Shown: one piece after another, positions 12,934 through 23,755 of the stretch
Layout of the letters: each line of letters opens with the position of its first letter
How positions within the stretch are numbered: position 1 is the stretch's first letter
Assembly: GCA_947623455.1 (NCBI GenBank)
Contig: OX392543.1
Span: 22,690,757 to 22,754,756, forward strand
Source: Mimachlamys varia
Lineage: Eukaryota > Mollusca > Bivalvia > Pectinida > Pectinidae
Direction of reading: 5' to 3'
DNA: 64,000 nucleotides
Notes under the pieces: generated by a model
The model's database searches: none
Told to the model about the DNA's origin: nothing
What the model saw: only the letters and a program-made list of their open reading frames with translations
Position numbers and translations under genes: made by a program

Positions 12934-12957
12934 TGATGATGATGATGATGATGATGA
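12934..12957. repeat. (GAT)n microsatellite
   Basis: About eight GAT repeats in the intron before the Rab gene 1 core exon. Confidence 0.9.
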
Positions 12958-13101
12958 ATGCGTTAATGTAAGGATGTGTTGTGATGTCCTAAAAGAATAC
13001 TATCATGTACAAAAAAGATCTGAATAAAGATAAAATAATGAAATGAATAAAAAAAAAACCTAAAAAACATGTTAAAGTAAACATGATTTATGGTTGCAGA
13101 C

Positions 13102-13294
13102 ATGAACGACTGGAACTCGTCATCTCCGCCAAACAGCAGACCCGGAAGTGGTGGTAGCGCCGTTGGTGGAGGCGGAAGTAAAGCCAAACAGATCAAGTTG
13201 GTGTTGCTAGGAGACTCCGGAGTGGGCAAGTCCAGCATCGCTCTGAGATTTGTACGAGGAGAGTTCAACGAGAATGGAGAGACAACTATTGGGG
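13102..13294 (+). CDS. Rab gene 1 core exon 1 (P-loop)
   Basis: Encodes the Gly/Ser-rich N-terminus, the P-loop and the first Gly of switch I TIGA. Donor G|GTCAGT, phase 1. ATG 13102 is preferred over ATG 13090, which lies before the TTGCAG acceptor. Confidence 0.85.
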
Positions 13295-16200
13295 GTCAGT
13301 ACACACACAAAGAAAAAAAAATAAAAATTAAAAAGAAATCTGAAAGTATCCTGCAGATTTACAGTGGTGTGCAATAAATATTCCGACATGTACATGTGTT
13401 TTTAACATTTACTTGAATGTGACCAAGATTTACATGGCGGGTGTCGTCGATGAAGCAGAAGACGCTTACTCTTCCGGAACACCTGGTGTTATTCTCTTGT
13501 GCTTTTACGAGGATCTCCATGTAAATATTTCCTTTGTTCCTTTTTTGCCCCAAGTTTAATCGATTTTGAGTTCGGATTATGATTTTTTTGACACTTTGGT
13601 ATTATCTGATGTTTTTTTATTTCAGGTATGTTGACAAATTTTCAATGACTTTTTCAATTGAATGACATCGTTTTTCGATGAATTTTCCTAGTAATTTCAT
13701 TCACTAGTAAACAATTGTTAGCTCTTTCACCTGATATTTTACTTACATTTAAAACATTCTAATGTGCAATATCTCTTAAAATCGGCTACGAAAAATTCAT
13801 ACAAATATTATGGGAAGAATAAGCAAATGCTTTTCTATATGAATGTGAAATTTGAATTTCAATAAATGCCATTGAAAATGTCAAAATGCATGAAATGTAT
13901 AGTAAAAAATAAGTCCAAATACTTATTGCACATCACTGTACACACATTATTACAATATATGTGAAAAAAACAATCATCATTGAATTAATCTATAATTGAA
14001 ATAAACGTGACGGAAAATTGGATTATTCAGATCAATCAATTAAAACATTGTCAAACAGGCGAAAAAAGTAGGAATACAATGAATGAACGAATAAAATTAA
14101 ATTGAATGGTTTCCAGATTGATTTGAACAAATTAGAAAAAAAAGAAATTAAGGTGTCATACGAAACCGTGATGACGTCATTTCCGGGTATTCTGTTAACC
14201 AGTAGATATAAAACTATATCATTATAATTCATATAGAAATATTCGACAATGAATTGTTTTTATAAAAGTTAATAAAAGTTAAGTAAAGTTATTGAGGTAC
14301 GGTGGTCTAGTGGTAGGACGCGGGGCTCGTGATCGAAGGGTTGCGAGTTCGATTCCTGTCCACGGCACTTGTGTTGAATCCTTGAGCAAGATACTTGTTT
14401 TAGTCTAATCAGCTGTAAATGAGTACTTGGTTGGACAGTGCTAGAAATTGTAGAATGCTAGCTTTGAGCGCCGAAATGGTAGCACCGGTTGTATGCTCCC
14501 CCGGGAATTGAGAACGATAATGGCTGGTTGCTAGGCCCATTAACCACGGATAATAAATTGTGAACCGCTTTGAGACGACCTTTTAGGTTTTGATAAAGCG
14601 GTATATAAGAACCTCGAATGATTATGATTTGTAGCTGCGTACCTGACAAAGACGATCAACTGTCAGGGCTGTCCAATCAAGTTCGACATCTGGGACACGG
14701 CTGGCCAGGAGAGGTATCACAGCCTCGCTCCCATGTATTACAGGGGCGCCCCCGCTGCGGTCGTCGTGTATGACGTCACAAACATAGTAAGTGTTGCTAA
14801 CGCTGCACGTTGGACCACAGGTAATTGTACGATGACTTTCTGTCCAAAATATGTTCTGTTTGTACATTGACTTGTTCTGTCTGGCCTCAGTTTCACGAAC
14901 GTTTCTTAACTTTAGGAAATTCCTTAACTTAAAAATCCACATAGGAAAGCATTACAGAAGTTCAGGAAATAAACTTAAGTTAAGGAACTTTCCTTAATGT
15001 TTAGAATGTTTGTACCAACGTGATACTGCTCTAACGTTTGTACCCACGTGACACTGCTCTAATGTTTGTACCCTCGTGACACTGCTCTAACTTTTGCACC
15101 CACGCGATACTGCTCTTATGTTTGTACCCACGTGACACGGCTCTAATGTTTGTACCCACGTGACACTGCTCTAATGTCTGTACCCACGTGACACTGCTCT
15201 AACGTTTTTACCCACGTGACACGGCTCTAATGTTTGTACCCACGTGACACGGCTCTAATGTTTGTACCCACGTGACACGGCTCTAATGTTTGTACCCACG
15301 TGACACTGCTCTAACGTTTGTACCAACGTGACACTGCTCTAATGTTTGTACCCACGTGACACTGCTCTAATGTTTGCACCCACTTGACACTGCTCTAATA
15401 TTTGTACCCACGTGACATTGCTCTAATGTTTGTACCCACGTGACACTGCTCTAACGTTGCGTCACACACGTTTTAGAGCAGGGTCACGTGGGATTCCGAC
15501 GATGGAGTTCGTAAAAGGAGTGTAGAAGGGCAGGTTAATAGATGAAATCACTAAACATTGATAACATCAAAGTATGCTTTTAAAATGATAGTCAATTGTT
15601 GATGTTTATTCACTAAACATGTAAAATGTGCTGCTTCATAAAAGAACATCGTATGATCTAAGAAGGCACACATTGTTTACTATAAAACCATTTTCTGTCT
15701 CTTTTGACAGATATGATATAAACATGTATATACATAATGTAAATAACCCATAGGTTGCACAAAGCATTTCAGTAAACATAATTTCAATACCAGAATGCAT
15801 TTGCAGACAGTTTATCTTTTCAATGACGTGTACCGAACTATGAAATAAGTCTAGCATTATGAGTGTTCCTATTTATAACTACTTTTTGATTTTTATATCT
15901 TTTTTAAATTCTTAATTATATAAGCATCAAAGAGAGTCTTGTGTTCCGTTTCTATGAATTAGAATGCACTGACTCAGTAATAAAGTTTTTACCGTATACC
16001 ATATATAGCTATGGAATTTTGTCGTTTAAACCAACACTCATTGCATGAGTAACTATCTGAAATCTGGGCGTACTTAAACTACCAGAACAGATCATGTACT
16101 GTTTGAACAGTAGCATCCTCTAGAGCTATATCCAGGGGTTACGATCACCTACGCTCTCTACACCCCTTGAATATGTCTTGGCAAAACTGACAGATCATGT

Positions 16201-19200
16201 ACTATTTGAACAGTAGCATCCTCTAGATCTATATCCAGGGGTTACGATCACCTACGCTCTCTACACCCCTGAAATATTTCATGGTAAAACTGAAGGGTCC
16301 GTATCCGCCATATTGGTGATGAGGCAAAAAGTCAGGTTCAATCATGTACATCAAAAGAATATCGTGGTCATATAACGGTAAAAATTGACAGGCTTTGAAG
16401 TCAGCCGCGGCTCCTTTGTATCTTCAAAAGACAGGCACGAAGCTTATCAATTGGTCAGTTTGTTTTACCTGAGCTTGCCTTCAGTTTTGCCATGAGATAT
16501 TCCAGGAGTGTCGAGAGCGAAGTTGAGCGTAACCCTGGATATCGGAGATGGAACAATAGATGGTGTGAGGTAGTTGGAACATATTGTTTACACAGTCTAT
16601 TTGGAAGAGTCTTTGTACACATTCTAGTTGGAAATAGTCTTTCACATTGATAGCAATAGGCTTATCGCACATGTTAGCATCAATGCTACCACAATGTACT
16701 CGAACATTAAAGGCCCAATATACGTAACTTTCGGCAAAACTTGAAGCAAAAATCAAGCATAATTACTGTTTATGTTTATAGATTTAGTTAAGATTAACTG
16801 ATATCAGCAATATTCAAGATGAATTCTTAAGCGGTAACCGCTATAGCAGCAGTTGAAACTCTGTATTTGTAAACATTTTGAACTGTCTTCTAACTTCGGC
16901 TCGTTGCTTAAGTGGGCCCCACCTGAATTATTTTCAATTCCTTTGCTTTTTCTGTCTAGAGTTTCTTGTTAGTTACCGCTCAGGTTTACTTCGTTTTAGA
17001 CTTATTTTTGCATGGTTATTAACTGGACTTTTTTTCAGGAATTTTTCAGAATCACGAAAAATTTCCTGAAGTTACGTATATTTGGCCTTTAACTTGTTTC
17101 TGTTGACAAAAATTATGTTAGTCAAGCTGAAAAAAAAATCAACATTATTACAGGTAAATTATATTAGTAAAATTATTCTTGTTTGTCCGCCAGAATTCAT
17201 ACAACAAAGCCACGCTCTGGGTCAAGGAGCTCTTACAACAAGCCAATGCCATGATGGTAATAGTTTTGGCGGGAAACAAAGCCGACATGGTCAGTGACAC
17301 GAGGTCAACCAGCGAGGTACGTGGAATGACGTCATAAAACGCCATCCTTATTTTGACGTTAACGTGTTCGTCTCTTTGTTGGTAACTCTTTCTAATTGGT
17401 TCCTTTTTATTGCAGATTAAACATGTCAAATATAATTAACGCAATGGCACCATTTGTATTAGATATCAGCCATGTAAGGGAGTTAATAAATGTTAATGAC
17501 CGGAAGACAAGATTCATTCATTAAAATAGACGAGCATGTACTCTTTTCAAATTAGCGCACAATCTGATTGAAATCAAGTCTTGATCTCCGCGCCGTTCCG
17601 TTAACCTCTCTCTGCTGCGTCAATATCTGAGGACATCCCACAGGGGGTCAAGTTCAAATGACCTTTGTCGCCTCTTTACTTAACGCTAAAGTAATTTTCC
17701 AATGAACTGTCATCTTGCAGCAAGTTCGTCACATTATTTCGCATGAACGTTTTGGTGACGATGTGACTAAACGGACAAATGCGATTATGCAAGCTTTGTC
17801 GCCTCGAAAATCCACATTTAAGATTCTGAAAGTGGTAATTTGCTTGGCTTATGCAAAAAGGTCATATGAACGTGACCCCCTTATGGGATGTCCCCAGATC
17901 TTGACGCAGTAAAAGTTTACGGAACGGCGCGGAGATCAATATATGATTTCAATCAGATTGTTTAAAGCACAACCTAATTTGTAAAGATAAGCGCTATGAT
18001 GAATTGGCTAACACACAATTCTTGTTGTAGAAAGCGATATAACTGCAATCAAAATTCAGCAGAGTGCTTTCAGCCCGAAAATCGCTTAAGAAGATTACCA
18101 TCTATATACGTTTGCAGTATTTAAAATACCGTAAAACATTAGTATATTGACCTTGGGTTTATTTTGCTTTTCTTGACTGTTTAGCTAGTATTTTTATCGT
18201 GTGATGGTATTTCATCTACAGGATGCCCGCAAATTTGCCGCGGAAAATAAACTTATATTTGCTGAAACGTCCGCAAAAACTGGGATGCACGTAGATGACA
18301 TTTTCGCTCAAATAGGTAAGTCAGTATGGGAATTGATCACCAAAATGTTGATGAGGAGAAAGTAGTTTTTACTGAAATGACCTTGTTGATACAGAAAGCC
18401 AAACGGAAGAAAAATATACTGTGCCATATTTGCGTATGGTCCATTCAGAACTCAGCATTTGTACTTATCTCATTACGTATGTCAAATACGATGACATATC
18501 TCCGTAGGGTTTATTTAGAATTAAACATTGGTATTTCACCCATTCACCCCTGAAGATACATTTGAGCTCTTCCAAATCAAAGGTTGGAATAGTTCATTAT
18601 GCCTTTTCAGGGATGAATTAGTTACTAGCAAAAGAAGGTATGTCTTTGGTATGTCGAAAGCCTTAATGGAATGCTACAGATGTATACGGATTATAACACC
18701 CTTAACTTGTATTCACGATCAAATCCTGTAAATTCAAATGTAAAAATTGCTAAAATAGACCCTGGTTCTAACGATTCAATGTACAACTAACCTCGAAGTC
18801 CGGTCCAAGCTCCTAAAGGTGGTTTAACGTAAAAAAAGTGATTATGAAAATGTGAATACAACACGATTCTGAACACCGAATATCAGTGATTTGCTATTGA
18901 TTGTATCCAGTCTAAGCTTCTGGGCTATCGGGGTCCTGTTTATAGCGTGTTTGGGTATAAATTATGACCGACCTGCAAATGAGGATGCAGGCCTTGAAAG
19001 TAGTCCAAAGGATTCTGGCTCGCTGACCCGCAATATATTAGGACTGCTGGCGGGTGCGAGAGAGCCGTCACAATATTTAGTGGGTCAAAGGATCAGATCC
19101 CTTCGGACTAGTCTGAAAGAACCAGTATTCGGAAACTCAAAAATAAAAAAGAAATAAAATAAAATTTCCACCCTATTCCTTATGTTTTTTCTGAAATTTC

Positions 19201-19429
19201 TCAAAGAACTATTGTTCATATTGGTGTGGCCTATGTGTTTTTTTTTTATTAGAACCAAGTCGATCCATAATATGTCAAATCTAAAGTTTATCAATGACGC
19301 TTGTGCTGCTACTGTTTTACAGGGAATGTTATAGCGAGACAGCAGGCACCGGAAGCTATCGAACGGCAGGGGCGTGGCAACGTGAAACTGACCAATAAGG
19401 ACGGCCCAAAGGAAAGGTCATGTTGTTGA
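13102..19429 (+). CDS. Rab5-like small GTPase (Rab gene 1), five coding exons
   Basis: Exons 13102-13294, 14635-14786, 17194-17316, 18222-18315 and 19323-19429 join into 222 aa; all junctions are GT-AG with phases 1, 0, 0, 1. Visible motifs: P-loop GDSGVGKSS (37-45), switch I Thr in TTIGAAYLTKT (61-71), [19 protein letters not shown] (85-103), NKAD (143-146), ETSAK (171-175) and a C-terminal Cys-Cys for double prenylation. The switch regions are diagnostic of the Rab5 subfamily, whose members drive early-endosome fusion through effectors such as EEA1 and rabaptin. It departs from textbook Rab5 in the Gly/Ser-rich N-terminus, the region after NKAD and the bare CC end, so a lineage-specific Rab5 paralogue is likely rather than the one-to-one orthologue. 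The Gln of DTAGQ is kept, so GTPase activity is expected. Confidence 0.9.
13405..13590 (+). repeat. R2 dispersed repeat copy in Rab gene 1 intron 1
   Basis: Typical R2 sequence: GTGACCAAGATTTACATGGC, then GTCGTCGATGAAGCAGAAGA, CTTCCGGAACACCTGG and TTTAATCGATTTTGAGTTCG. It begins only 110 bp after the exon. Other R2 copies are listed under their own coordinates. Confidence 0.85.
14292..14634 (+). repeat. tRNA-derived SINE abutting Rab gene 1 exon 2
   Basis: Starts with a tRNA-like head: A box TGGTCTAGTGG at about 14302 and B box GAGTTCGATTCC at about 14345. A central domain (CCTTGAGCAAGATACTTG and AAATGAGTACTTGG) follows, then a tail (CGCTTTGAGACGACC, AAAGCGGTATATAAGAACC) ending at the exon. 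The head would not fold as a standard tRNA with a 3' stem and the body is SINE-like. The central motif resembles the conserved domain reported for metazoan/molluscan SINEs. Confidence 0.85.
14635..14786 (+). CDS. Rab gene 1 exon 2 (switch I end, switch II)
   Basis: 152 bp. The acceptor TTTGTAG is at 14634 and the donor ATA|GTAAGT. Encodes AAYLTKT through VVVYDVTNI, with the Rab5-type [19 protein letters not shown]. Confidence 0.95.
15004..15456. repeat. 28-bp minisatellite with a CACGTG in most units
   Basis: About 16 units of the form TGTTTGTACCCACGTGACAC plus TGCTCTAA. Eleven units keep CACGTG, and one more CACGTG sits in a reversed half unit at 15472-15492 (AGAGCAGGGTCACGTGGG). It lies in intron 2 of Rab gene 1. 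Confidence 0.95.
16088..16293. repeat. 103-bp tandem duplication of a MITE left end
   Basis: CAGATCATGTACTGTTTGAA at 16088 recurs at 16191 with one change, and the following CTATATCCAGGGGTTACGAT recurs at 16126 and 16229. The second copy continues into the M1 MITE. Confidence 0.9.
16229..16545. mobile_element. MITE family M1, copy in Rab gene 1 intron 2
   Basis: The left end CTATATCCAGGGGTTACG and the right end CGTAACCCTGGATATCG are inverted repeats that continue through TCTCTACACCCCTG and GAGATATTCCAGGAGTGTCG. Related elements: 20763-21028 and the split copy 31320-31948. Confidence 0.8.
17194..17316 (+). CDS. Rab gene 1 exon 3 (NKAD box)
   Basis: 123 bp, phase 0 at both ends. Acceptor CCGCCAG, donor GAG|GTACGT. 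Encodes residues 116-156, including the guanine-specificity motif GNKAD. Confidence 0.95.
17560..17960. mobile_element. MITE family M3, copy 2 (best preserved ends)
   Basis: Terminal inverted repeats of about 80 bp: CAATCTGATTGAAATCA and CTCCGCGCCGTTCCGT at the left, matched in reverse at the right (ACGGAACGGCGCGGAGATC and CAATCAGATTG). Inserted in intron 3 of Rab gene 1. Confidence 0.9.
18222..18315 (+). CDS. Rab gene 1 exon 4 (ETSAK box)
   Basis: 94 bp, phase 0 to 1. Acceptor TCTACAG, donor ATAG|GTAAGT. Encodes [19 protein letters not shown] and the start of helix 5. Confidence 0.95.
18920..19110. repeat. Dispersed repeat in Rab gene 1 intron 4
   Basis: The end AGTGGGTCAAAGGATCAGAT plus CCCTTCGG resembles AGCGGGTCAGAGATTCAGAA plus CCCTTCGG at 35275-35305, so the two stretches are related repeats. 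No terminal structure is resolved. Confidence 0.45.
19323..19429 (+). CDS. Rab gene 1 last coding exon
   Basis: Acceptor TGTTTTACAG. Encodes residues 189-222 after completing Gly188, ending ERSCC then TGA. The two C-terminal cysteines are the prenylation site. AATAAA at about 19627 is a possible polyadenylation signal. Confidence 0.9.
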
Positions 19430-20567
19430 CGACAGTCATATTCATATTCAAATGGTTGACACTGGACTCAAACCTATCTCTGCAATGATACTCTGCTGTT
19501 TATTAGAACGATTCAAGGAATTGGTGTATGTAATTGTGTTGCAATGTTATTTTTGTATACCACATGCAGTTGTGTACGCAATGCAATTAGAAGTGGATTT
19601 GTTTCCGTTTTTTATATACGTAGACAATAAAATACTGAGGCGACCAATTTCTGAGGTAAAGTATGGAAATTCGGAACTGAAATTGCAGGGTGGTCGTAAT
19701 TTTGAGGCGGTTGTTGGGTGAGGTTTCACTGTTATACGGGGTCTCGTCAAGGTTGTCATGAATCGCCCCACAAAACGTTTCAATGGCACGCTATCACCAT
19801 TTGTGTGGTTGAACCAATTCTAGGTATACTTAAGTTTAATGTAATAAATGCTAATATATAAGTTAAGATTATTTATTATGTACATTGTATACGTTAAAGT
19901 ACTTTATTATATTAATCAGATTATATGATGTGACACTTACAAAAAACGTTTTATTGCAAGTGCTATGTAAAGGACGACAACTCTTACTACTTCCGGTAAT
20001 GTTTTGAAATGATCCTTTGTCATACTCGAGATCAGTGGATGTGAATAGTGTCTTTGATTTGTACCGTTAAGATTACATGATGGCTATTTTTTAAGGATTA
20101 CATTATTTACACAATAATTGTTTTCAATGTTGTCCTGCTTTTATAAACACTGGCAGATGCACACGTAAAGGAAACATAAGTTGAGTAGTTTTGTAGGTCA
20201 GTTTATTTTACAAAAACGTTTATGTTTGAATTGAAATGATTATATTTTAATTTTCTTACCATGGACAGGGACATCAACAAAATTTGCCGGTGTGGGATTT
20301 TCTTATCTCGCCATAGGGTTGAAATAAGCTACACATTGTGATTGTAATATCAATCGTTCTGGGCAATTGTATGGCGCCATAACACTAATATCATGACGTC
20401 ACGGCAACAAGGCAGTGCCGTCATTTCGACAATTCAATCACATCAACATTATCTTGCATTAATGTCACTAGTTAATAAAAAGAGGGTTAACAGGGAAAGA
20501 AAAACAATTCACTCCCTTGGAAGTGAGACAGGGGATCGCAGCCTTCTGGGAAGGTTATTAAGCTTCC

Positions 20568-20633
20568 ATACCCCTCCCCCCTCCCCGGGGTGGGGGGTGG
20601 GGGGTTGGTTGGTTGGGGGGGGGGGGGGGTTGA
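20568..20633. repeat. C/G-run tract, G-quadruplex-prone
   Basis: A C-rich stretch (CCCCTCCCCCCTCCCC) is followed at once by GGGGTGGGGGGTGGGG and a run of more than 14 G. The + strand has well over four G-tracts of three or more, and the flanking C-tract can pair back as a hairpin. Confidence 0.8.
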
Positions 20634-20762
20634 GATCCCCTTGACTCACCCTCATGAGAGTGGAATATTCTTTAAATTGACCAAAGCTGACAGTGGCATC
20701 AGATACGGTATCGGATGGAGAAAACTGAATGACGGATTACCTTTAATATCTTAACTGCACAG

Positions 20763-21028
20763 CCATATCCAGGGTTACGCTCACCTTCGCTCTCTACACC
20801 CCTGGATTATTTCATGGCAAAACTGAAGGCTCCATATGCGCCACCTTGTTGAAGAGTCAAGGAGACTGGTTCTTCCTTTTGATGTACACCGTGGTCACAT
20901 ACCGGTAAACATTGACAAGCTTTGAGGTAGGTTGTTGCTTCTTTGTATTGTCAAAATACAGGCATCAACCTAGCGATTTGCCAGGTTTCTATTACGTATA
21001 GCGTAGGTGAGCATAACCTTGGATATCG
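20763..21028. mobile_element. MITE family M1, copy 2
   Basis: Left end CATATCCAGGGTTACGCTCACC and right end GGTGAGCATAACCTTGGATATCG in inverted orientation. The interior (ATTGACAAGCTTTGAGGTAG) matches the copy at 16229. Confidence 0.8.
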
Positions 21029-21748
21029 AAGATGCATCGTAACTCATGTGGCTACTTTCGTAGGTACGCTATATTGTTGCCATGGAGATTGTTTTTGTTT
21101 ACGTCTTTGTAAACACTATTATTCATGGTGTAAGAAATGCCTCAAATGGAATTCAACATGATTTTATCAATTTTGTATGGATTGATTTTCATATATGTTA
21201 ATTAAACTTTGATTCATGACGGAAATAAACAACTATTGATGAAGTTAATGAACTTTGTACTGTTGTGACACCTATTGCATACAGTGTCATATTCCCGAAC
21301 ATATTAAAATGATTGTTTTTGATACACTTGGGTTCGTTTACGCATGATGTTATCATTTCATTGACTTTTGATAAACCCTTTGAAACTTTGTATTTTTAAA
21401 AACAAAACGAGTCTTTTGTTACCATGGGTACGTGTGATGCTTTGTATCAAATGATTTTGTTATCGCCATAAGCTGTGAAATAAGTACAGTGATATGTAAA
21501 TTTAAATGCATGTGACAATAGAAAAATTATGTGCAGTATATGTTTTATTGGATATCACAAAATACATTGTAGATGTATTGTAAAACATTTTTAAACGTCG
21601 CAAACGTTTTCGTACCAAACGTTCAAGTGAAACAGTAGACAAATAACCAAGTATGTGTTAATACTGCAAACGACGTCCTTTAGAATTTTTTTTTATTAAA
21701 AACAACATGCTTGTGATAACGTATTCCATATTTCGAAGAATATAATTT

Positions 21749-21889
21749 ATCACCCCTGTGTGGTGTTGACTGAGAAATCTCAACCCGAGAGAAAGGTTTA
21801 TGGCAAATTATGGCAAAGCCTTGTGCAAAAATTCATAAATCTTATCCCGAGGGTTGCGATTTCTCTGTCTACATCACGCATGGGTGATT
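21749..21889. mobile_element. Short MITE with about 45-bp imperfect inverted ends
   Basis: ATCACCCCTGTGTGGTGTTG and TGAGAAATCTCAACCCGAG at the left match the reverse of CGAGGGTTGCGATTTCTCTG and ATCACGCATGGGTGAT at the right. Confidence 0.7.
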
Positions 21890-22245
21890 GATTATTTTTC
21901 TTTTATTCACTTTCCTAGAGTAAAATAAACAAAAGAGTGAACTCATTTCATCGCCTCATCATCAGTGGTTGATGCATTAAATGACGAATTTGTTGATGTT
22001 ACTCTTGTTACACTGCATAAAGTGATGACGTGACAATGATCATGATGTCACAATTCGCGCGTATGAGCTGTCTTTTCCCTCCCCCGGTAAAAGACAGGTT
22101 TATCTTTTCCATAGCAAAAATGGGAATGAACCGGTGAAGTGTGGGAGAAATATTTATCCTTCGGTCTTTTTTATTTATATTGCATGACAAAAAGTACTGA
22201 AATAATGTTGAAATGCAGTAAACATTCTAAACAAATAAATAAATA

Positions 22246-22320
22246 CACAAAATTTTATATAGCGCCCCATCCAGCTAACTTAAGCTAATCTATAGCGCTA
22301 TAATATATAAAATATTTTTT
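22246..22320 (-). repeat. SINE 3' tail fragment
   Basis: TATAGCGCCCCATCCAGC and TATAGCGCTATAAT are the reverse of the tail seen at 740-820. Confidence 0.5.
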
Positions 22321-22734
22321 TACAAAAAGAAAAAACTCATATATTTTACTTTTTTTGTGAGCTAATACAAACAAAGAACATTGTTTAAGTGGTAGCAATT
22401 CAATATTTTTCATTTTAACAAGTATGACATTGTGTTACAAGCGAAACGAACGAACATGCATTCATATTTGTGTATATTGCTGTTTGAAATAAATATTTTA
22501 TCATGAAGATTAACATTGTTTTGTTCATTATGTCTATTCCCATCATTCATTAATCCATTTATTTTGATTGATACAAAGTATACAAAGTGTAAATCATAAA
22601 AAGATATCGTGACTGAGCACTTTTTACAAATTGGAAAGTAATTAAAATTCTGATTTGATAATATCAAGCAAAATAAGAACAAATAAGATATACACACGAA
22701 TACGATCAAAACAAAAGACTTAATAATCTAAGGT

Positions 22735-22835
22735 AAAGCGGGTTTTGCTTCATCGACGATAGCTGCCATATAAATTGAAGTAAATTTTATAACATGTCAC
22801 GTCCTCAAAGCGAGAACAAAGGCAATAATAACAAT
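22735..22835 (-). repeat. R2 repeat fragment, reversed
   Basis: GCTTCATCGACGATAGCTGCC and the following GAAGTAAATTTTATAACATG are a diverged reversed R2 core. Confidence 0.55.
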
Positions 22836-23372
22836 ATAAGATACACAATCTAGAATGTCTTCAAGCCTATCTAGATATTCAACAAATATCTTATCTCATC
22901 CAAGTTAAGAATCAGACATCTAGTGATTAAAAATGTTTTCACAAATAATTCAATACTTTAGTGGAATTTAAGGAGCATTATCATGCAAACAATATTGCCA
23001 AATAAACTTTCAAAACAATGATTCGGGAGATGCTGGTTGCAGAAAACTTGAAAAAGTTGAAAATGTTGCCAGCATGATCTCTGGGATGAAGGTGGTCATT
23101 TTTAATAGAAGTATCTCATGTTTTTGAGTTTGAAAAATACCTCGGTTCTGCTTTTGGGGCGTGCCATGTAGCCTAGAATTACATGGCAAGCCCCGTCGAT
23201 AAAGAAGCTTACATTTTCGGAACACATGGTCTTAAATGTTGTGTACGGTTTGAAGTTTTGCAATGTTAAACTTTCATTTGATCATATTTTGTTTAGTCGA
23301 TTTTGAGTACGGATTACGGGTTTGTGGAGAAAACTTGTATTACCCTTCACAAATATTTCATATAGAAAATAC

Positions 23373-23755
23373 AGTAAAACCCAATTACTCAAACTCGTGG
23401 GGACATGATCAGTAGTTCAAGGAATACAGTAAAAACCCACTTACTCGAACTCGTGGGGACATGATCAGTAGTTCAAGGAATACAGTAAAACCCCACTTAC
23501 TCGAACTCGTGGGAACATGATCAGTAGTTCAAGGAATACAGTAAAAACCCACTTACTCGAACTCGTGGGGACATGATCAGTAGTTCAAGGAATACAGTAA
23601 AACCCCCCTTACTCGAATTCGTGGGGACATGAGCAGTAGTTCAAGGAATATAGTAAAACCCCACTTACTCGAACTCGTGCGGACCTGATCAGTAGTTCAA
23701 GGAATACAGTAAAACCCCACTTACTCGAACTCGTGGGGACCTGATCAGTATTCAC
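23373..23755. repeat. 56-bp tandem repeat, about 6.8 units
   Basis: Each unit reads AATACAGTAAAACCCCACTT, ACTCGAACTCGTGGGGACAT and GATCAGTAGTTCAAGG. CCCCAC and GTGGGG make a small hairpin in each unit. The CAGTAAAACCCCACTTACTC start matches the end of the foldback element at 44942, so the array seems to be an amplified pogo/Tigger-type terminus. Confidence 0.9.

Larger units (their letters stand above)
14787..17193 (+). other. Intron 2 of Rab gene 1
   Basis: Holds an inverted CTTAACTTAAG-rich repeat (about 14890-15000), the 28-bp minisatellite, and a MITE of family M1 with a duplicated left end (16088-16545). No internal exon is seen. Confidence 0.8.

Noticed and set aside
13090..13101. ATG at 13090 as start of Rab gene 1
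   Set aside because: It precedes the likely acceptor TTGCAG; ATG 13102 or the upstream exon is preferred.
14292..14370. Functional tRNA gene
   Set aside because: A and B boxes are present but a non-tRNA SINE body and tail follow. The same applies to 12615-12690, 47378-47450 and 62650-62727.
15004..15456. CRISPR-like array (28-bp repeats)
   Set aside because: Units are contiguous with no unique spacers, and the genome is eukaryotic. The 41-, 42-, 48- and 56-bp arrays fail for the same reason.
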